Source: Bordetella parapertussis (GTDB lineage Bacteria > Pseudomonadota > Gammaproteobacteria > Burkholderiales > CAIKXV01). From it: a DNA stretch of 7,698 nt. Each line of letters opens with the position of its first letter. Within the stretch, counting starts at the first letter, position 1. Location: the NCBI GenBank assembly GCA_945877995.1, contig CAMDXD010000183.1, positions 1 to 7,698 on the forward strand, read 5' to 3'. The position numbers were made by a program, and so were the translations under genes. This document shows positions 4,999-7,698 of the stretch, one piece after another. The notes beneath the pieces were generated by a model that saw only the letters and a program-made list of their open reading frames with translations, did no database searches and was not told the origin of the DNA.

Positions 4999-6405
4999 AT
5001 GAACCTGCCGCTGCAGTTCGACATCCCCTACCGCGCCTCGGCGCTCGACCTCTATTCGCCGGTGGCCGGGGAGCCCTGGGCGATGCTTCTCGACAGCCAT
5101 GCCGACCACGCGCACCCGCTGGCACGCTTCGACATCGTGGTCGCCGATCCGGTGACCACCATGGTCACCCGGGGCGGCATCACCGAGATCGAGCGCCATG
5201 GCGATCCGTCCCGTGCGCCTGCGCTTGACCTCGCGCAGGGCGATCCGTTCTCGCTGCTGCGGCGGGAACTCGGTCGCGCCGGTACCGGTGCCGGCGCGAC
5301 CTGCGCCGACCTGCCTTTCGCCGGCGGGGCGCTGGGTTACCTCGGCTATGACCTCGTGCGTCGGATCGAGCGACTGCCCGTCATCGCGGAAGACGACCGG
5401 CACTGGCCCGAACTTGCAGTAGGCATCTACCGCTGGGCCGCACTCACCGACCACGCGGCACGGCGCAGCATGCTTGCGATAGCCGATCCGGAGGTACTCG
5501 GCACCGATGCGATCGACCGGTTGCGCGCGTTGTTCTCGCAGGACGCGATCGGCGGCCCGCTGTCCGGGCAGGACTGCGCCCGCATCGAAGGTGTCGAGTC
5601 GAACCTGACCGAAGCCGGCTATCGCGAGCGTTTCGATCGCGTGGCGCGCTACATCCGTGACGGCGATGTCTACCAGGTGAACCTCGCGCAGCGCTTCAGC
5701 GCGACCTGCGGGGGCGATCCGCTCGCGTTGTTCCGGCGCTTGCGCGAACGCGCGTCCGGTCCGTGCAGCGCCTTCCTCGACCTGCCGTTCGGCCAGGTGC
5801 TGTCGGTATCGCCAGAACGCTTTCTTCAGGTGCGCGAGGGCCGGGTCGAGACACGGCCGATCAAGGGTACGCGGCCGCGCCACGCCGATCCTGCCGCCGA
5901 CGCAGCGGCGATCGAGGAACTGTCGGCGAGCAGCAAGGACCGCGCCGAGAATGTGATGATCGTCGATCTGCTGCGCAACGACCTCGGCCGCTGCTGCCGC
6001 ACCGGCAGCGTGTCGGTGCCGGAACTGTTCGCGGTCGAGAGCTTTGCCTCGGTGCACCACCTGGTCAGCACGGTCATCGGCGAACTCGACGAAGCGTACG
6101 ACGTACTCGACCTGGTGCGCGGCGCGTTCCCCGGCGGCTCGATCACCGGCGCGCCGAAGCTGCGCGCGATGCAGATCATCGAGGAACTGGAACCGCACCG
6201 GCGCGGGGTGTATTGCGGGGCGATCGGCTACATCGGCTTCGACGGCGCGGCCGACCTCAATATCGCGATCCGTACCGCGATGCTGCGCGACGGTCGGGTC
6301 GATTTCTGGGCAGGGGGCGGCATTGTCTCCGACTCGGATGCCGGCCTCGAATACGCGGAGACGCTGGCCAAGGCAGCGGCCTTCCTGGCCCTGGCGGACG
6401 ACTGA
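4999..6405 (+). CDS. pabB: Aminodeoxychorismate synthase component I
   Basis: PabB converts chorismate plus ammonia, supplied by the PabA glutaminase, to 4-amino-4-deoxychorismate; PabC then makes p-aminobenzoate for folate. The protein has 468 residues (E. coli 453) with no fused PabA or PabC domain. The N-terminal half includes GGALGYLGYDLVRRIE; the C-terminal chorismate-binding domain carries DGDVYQVNLAQRF, VLSVSPERFL, RPIKGTRPR, AENVMIVDLLRNDLGR, FPGGSITGAPKLRAMQIIEELEP, GAIGYIGFDG and WAGGGIVSDSDAGLEYAET. Lys289 in PIKGT is the residue that forms the covalent intermediate in PabB; anthranilate synthase (TrpE) has PIAGT, so this is PabB rather than TrpE. ATG 4999 is the first start after an in-frame stop at 4963; its Shine-Dalgarno is poor (GGGGG about 14 bases upstream). 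pabA and pabC are not in the window. The gene is convergent with the GGDEF-EAL gene, 52 bases between stops, with no canonical terminator there. Confidence 0.96.
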   Translation: MNLPLQFDIPYRASALDLYSPVAGEPWAMLLDSHADHAHPLARFDIVVADPVTTMVTRGGITEIERHGDPSRAPALDLAQGDPFSLLRRELGRAGTGAGATCADLPFAGGALGYLGYDLVRRIERLPVIAEDDRHWPELAVGIYRWAALTDHAARRSMLAIADPEVLGTDAIDRLRALFSQDAIGGPLSGQDCARIEGVESNLTEAGYRERFDRVARYIRDGDVYQVNLAQRFSATCGGDPLALFRRLRERASGPCSAFLDLPFGQVLSVSPERFLQVREGRVETRPIKGTRPRHADPAADAAAIEELSASSKDRAENVMIVDLLRNDLGRCCRTGSVSVPELFAVESFASVHHLVSTVIGELDEAYDVLDLVRGAFPGGSITGAPKLRAMQIIEELEPHRRGVYCGAIGYIGFDGAADLNIAIRTAMLRDGRVDFWAGGGIVSDSDAGLEYAETLAKAAAFLALADD

Positions 6406-6457
6406 ACACAGGCTGGCCGCGGGGCGGTTCGCTCAGCGGCGTACCCGGGTCCCCCGC

Positions 6458-7698
6458 TCAACCATCGATGGCGAGCGAGAGCGCATCACGGCGCGGCCGG
6501 ACGACCAGCGACCGTGGTATCTGCACGCCGTAGCCCTGAGCGTAGTCGACGCCAATCTCGCGCAGTTTCTCCATGATGAGGTCGTTCTCCACGTATTCAG
6601 CGATGGTCCGGATGCCCATCACCTGCCCGATGCGGTTGATCGCCTCGACCATCGCGCAGTCGATGGGGTCGTCGACCATGTCCTTCACGAAGCTGCCGTC
6701 TATCTTCAGGTAGTCGACCTTCAGGTTCTTCAGGTAGGCGAACGACGCCATGCCGCTGCCGAAGTCGTCCAGCGCGAAGCTGCAACCCAAGGCGTTCAGT
6801 TCCGACATGAATTGAGTCGCCTGCTTCAGGTTGGCGATCGCCGAGGTTTCGGTGATCTCGAAGCACAGCGCCGACGCAGGAACGCCGGTCGTGCGCAGCT
6901 CGTCGCGGATGAAGGCCACCAGCGTCTCGTCCGAGAGCGAGGTGCCCGACAGGTTGATGCCGCATACCGGCAGCACCGCGCCAGGCATGTCGATCTCGTC
7001 GGCCAGCCACTCGATCGTGCGGTGGATCACCCAGCGATCGACCTGCGGCATCAGGTTGTAGCGTTCGGCGGCGGGAATGAACGCGCCGGGCGGCGTGAGA
7101 TTGCCCTGCTCGTCGAACAGTCGCACCAGCATCTCGAGGTGGGGCGCCGCGTCCGCGACACCCGGCTGCAGCGGTACGATCGGTTGCGAGTGCAGGAGCA
7201 GTCGGTTCTGCTCGATCGCCGCGCTCAGGCGCGCGACCCAATGCATCTCGCCCTGGCGCTGCGCGAGTTCCGTATCGTCCGGGTGGAAGACGTGTACCCG
7301 GTTGCGACCGTGCTCCTTCGCTGCATAGCAGGCGGTATCGGCGGCCGACATTACCGAGGCCGAACTGCCCGAGGTCTGGTCGACGGTGACCAGGCCGATA
7401 CTCACGCCGATGGTGAAGGTCTTGCCCTCCCAGGTGAACCGGTAGTCGCGCACCGCCTGCACGATCGCGTTGGCGATCCTGCGTGCCTGCTCGGCCGGGC
7501 AGTTCTCGAGCAGCAGGCCGAACTCGTCGCCACCGAGGCGTGCCAGCGTGTCGCGCTTGCGCATCCGTTCCTGCAGGCGTGCGGCGAGCTCGCGCAGCAG
7601 CTGGTCGCCGGCGGCATGGCCGCAGGTGTCGTTCACGACCTTGAACTGATCGAGATCGAGGTAGGCCATTGCGTGCGGGCCTGGTTCCTCGTTCAGGG
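6458..7698 (-). CDS. GGDEF-EAL cyclic-di-GMP enzyme, C-terminal part (5' truncated by window edge)
   Basis: GGDEF domains make c-di-GMP from GTP and EAL domains hydrolyse it to pGpG. The frame stays open to the right edge, so the Met at 7669 is internal; 412 complete residues are visible, numbered here from 7696. The GGDEF domain (about 1-140) has YLDLDQFKVVNDTCGH (12-27), the inhibitory RxxD site Arg46-Asp49, five residues, then intact GGDEF at 55-59. The EAL domain (about 155-410) has EML in place of EAL at 188-190 (ExLxR form kept), FIPAAE, Asn248 in INLSG, Glu280 in EITET, Asp310-Asp311 in DDFGSG, Lys331 in LKIDGSF, Glu367 in IAEYVE and Gln387 in AQGYG. All residues expected for metal binding and catalysis are present, so either activity is possible. 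Many such tandem proteins have one dominant activity. N-terminal sensory or membrane parts, if any, are outside the window. Confidence 0.94.
   Translation of the reverse strand, partial: LNEEPGPHAMAYLDLDQFKVVNDTCGHAAGDQLLRELAARLQERMRKRDTLARLGGDEFGLLLENCPAEQARRIANAIVQAVRDYRFTWEGKTFTIGVSIGLVTVDQTSGSSASVMSAADTACYAAKEHGRNRVHVFHPDDTELAQRQGEMHWVARLSAAIEQNRLLLHSQPIVPLQPGVADAAPHLEMLVRLFDEQGNLTPPGAFIPAAERYNLMPQVDRWVIHRTIEWLADEIDMPGAVLPVCGINLSGTSLSDETLVAFIRDELRTTGVPASALCFEITETSAIANLKQATQFMSELNALGCSFALDDFGSGMASFAYLKNLKVDYLKIDGSFVKDMVDDPIDCAMVEAINRIGQVMGIRTIAEYVENDLIMEKLREIGVDYAQGYGVQIPRSLVVRPRRDALSLAIDG

Noticed and set aside
4507..6198. Long open frame on the minus strand opposite pabB and into gluQ
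   Set aside because: Its composition is that of an antisense shadow. Its C-terminal part only re-reads gluQ in another frame, and pabB motifs on the plus strand are complete.
4999..6405. Anthranilate synthase component I (TrpE) as the identity of this gene
   Set aside because: The active-site motif is PIKGT with the PabB-specific Lys289, not PIAGT, and the length fits PabB.
6406..6457. Possible bidirectional terminator between pabB and the GGDEF-EAL gene (ACCCGGGT palindrome at 6443-6450; GCGGGG at 6419-6424 against CCCCGC at 6452-6457)
   Set aside because: The arms are short, the outer pair is 27 bases apart and there is no T tract on either strand. GC-rich DNA produces such pairs often.

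Overview
The window reads as ordinary chromosome of a high-G+C proteobacterium, most likely a betaproteobacterium. This rests on the G/C-ending codon bias in every gene, the rph-rdgB pair, the stand-alone gluQ, and a pabB and GGDEF-EAL protein of proteobacterial type. Composition was judged by eye, and the lineage is an inference that a homology search would settle. Six genes, all apparently intact except the two cut by the window edges, fill almost the whole sequence. I see no rRNA, tRNA, CRISPR array, insertion sequence, phage gene or pseudogene.

Layout, left to right. (1) 1-951, plus strand: the 3' half of rph (RNase PH) overlaps rdgB (XTP/dITP pyrophosphatase), a housekeeping RNA-processing and nucleotide-sanitation pair. 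(2) 1025-2497, plus strand: a NYN-domain (PIN-like) putative ribonuclease with a long Ala/Arg/Pro-rich linker and a C-terminal OST-HTH/LOTUS domain. It is preceded by a GC-rich dyad and followed by a short tandem repeat that begins at its stop codon. (3) 2643-3911, plus strand: a family III (CaiB/BaiF) CoA-transferase with a strong ribosome binding site. (4) 3921-4817, minus strand: gluQ, convergent with the CoA-transferase (9 bp gap). A 23-bp near-perfect palindrome lies near its 3' end. (5) 4818-4998: a 181-bp divergent intergenic region with an operator-like dyad and a possible -10 box. (6) 4999-6405, plus strand: pabB (aminodeoxychorismate synthase component I, folate pathway). (7) 6458-7698, minus strand: the C-terminal part of a GGDEF-EAL cyclic-di-GMP enzyme whose N-terminus lies beyond the window.

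Apart from rph-rdgB the genes do not form one pathway. They are independent transcription units for RNA metabolism, tRNA modification, folate synthesis, CoA-ester metabolism and c-di-GMP signalling. No complete new system stands out. The most interesting items are the NYN-linker-LOTUS architecture with its duplicated basic patch, the repeat array at that gene's stop codon, and two dyad elements around gluQ.
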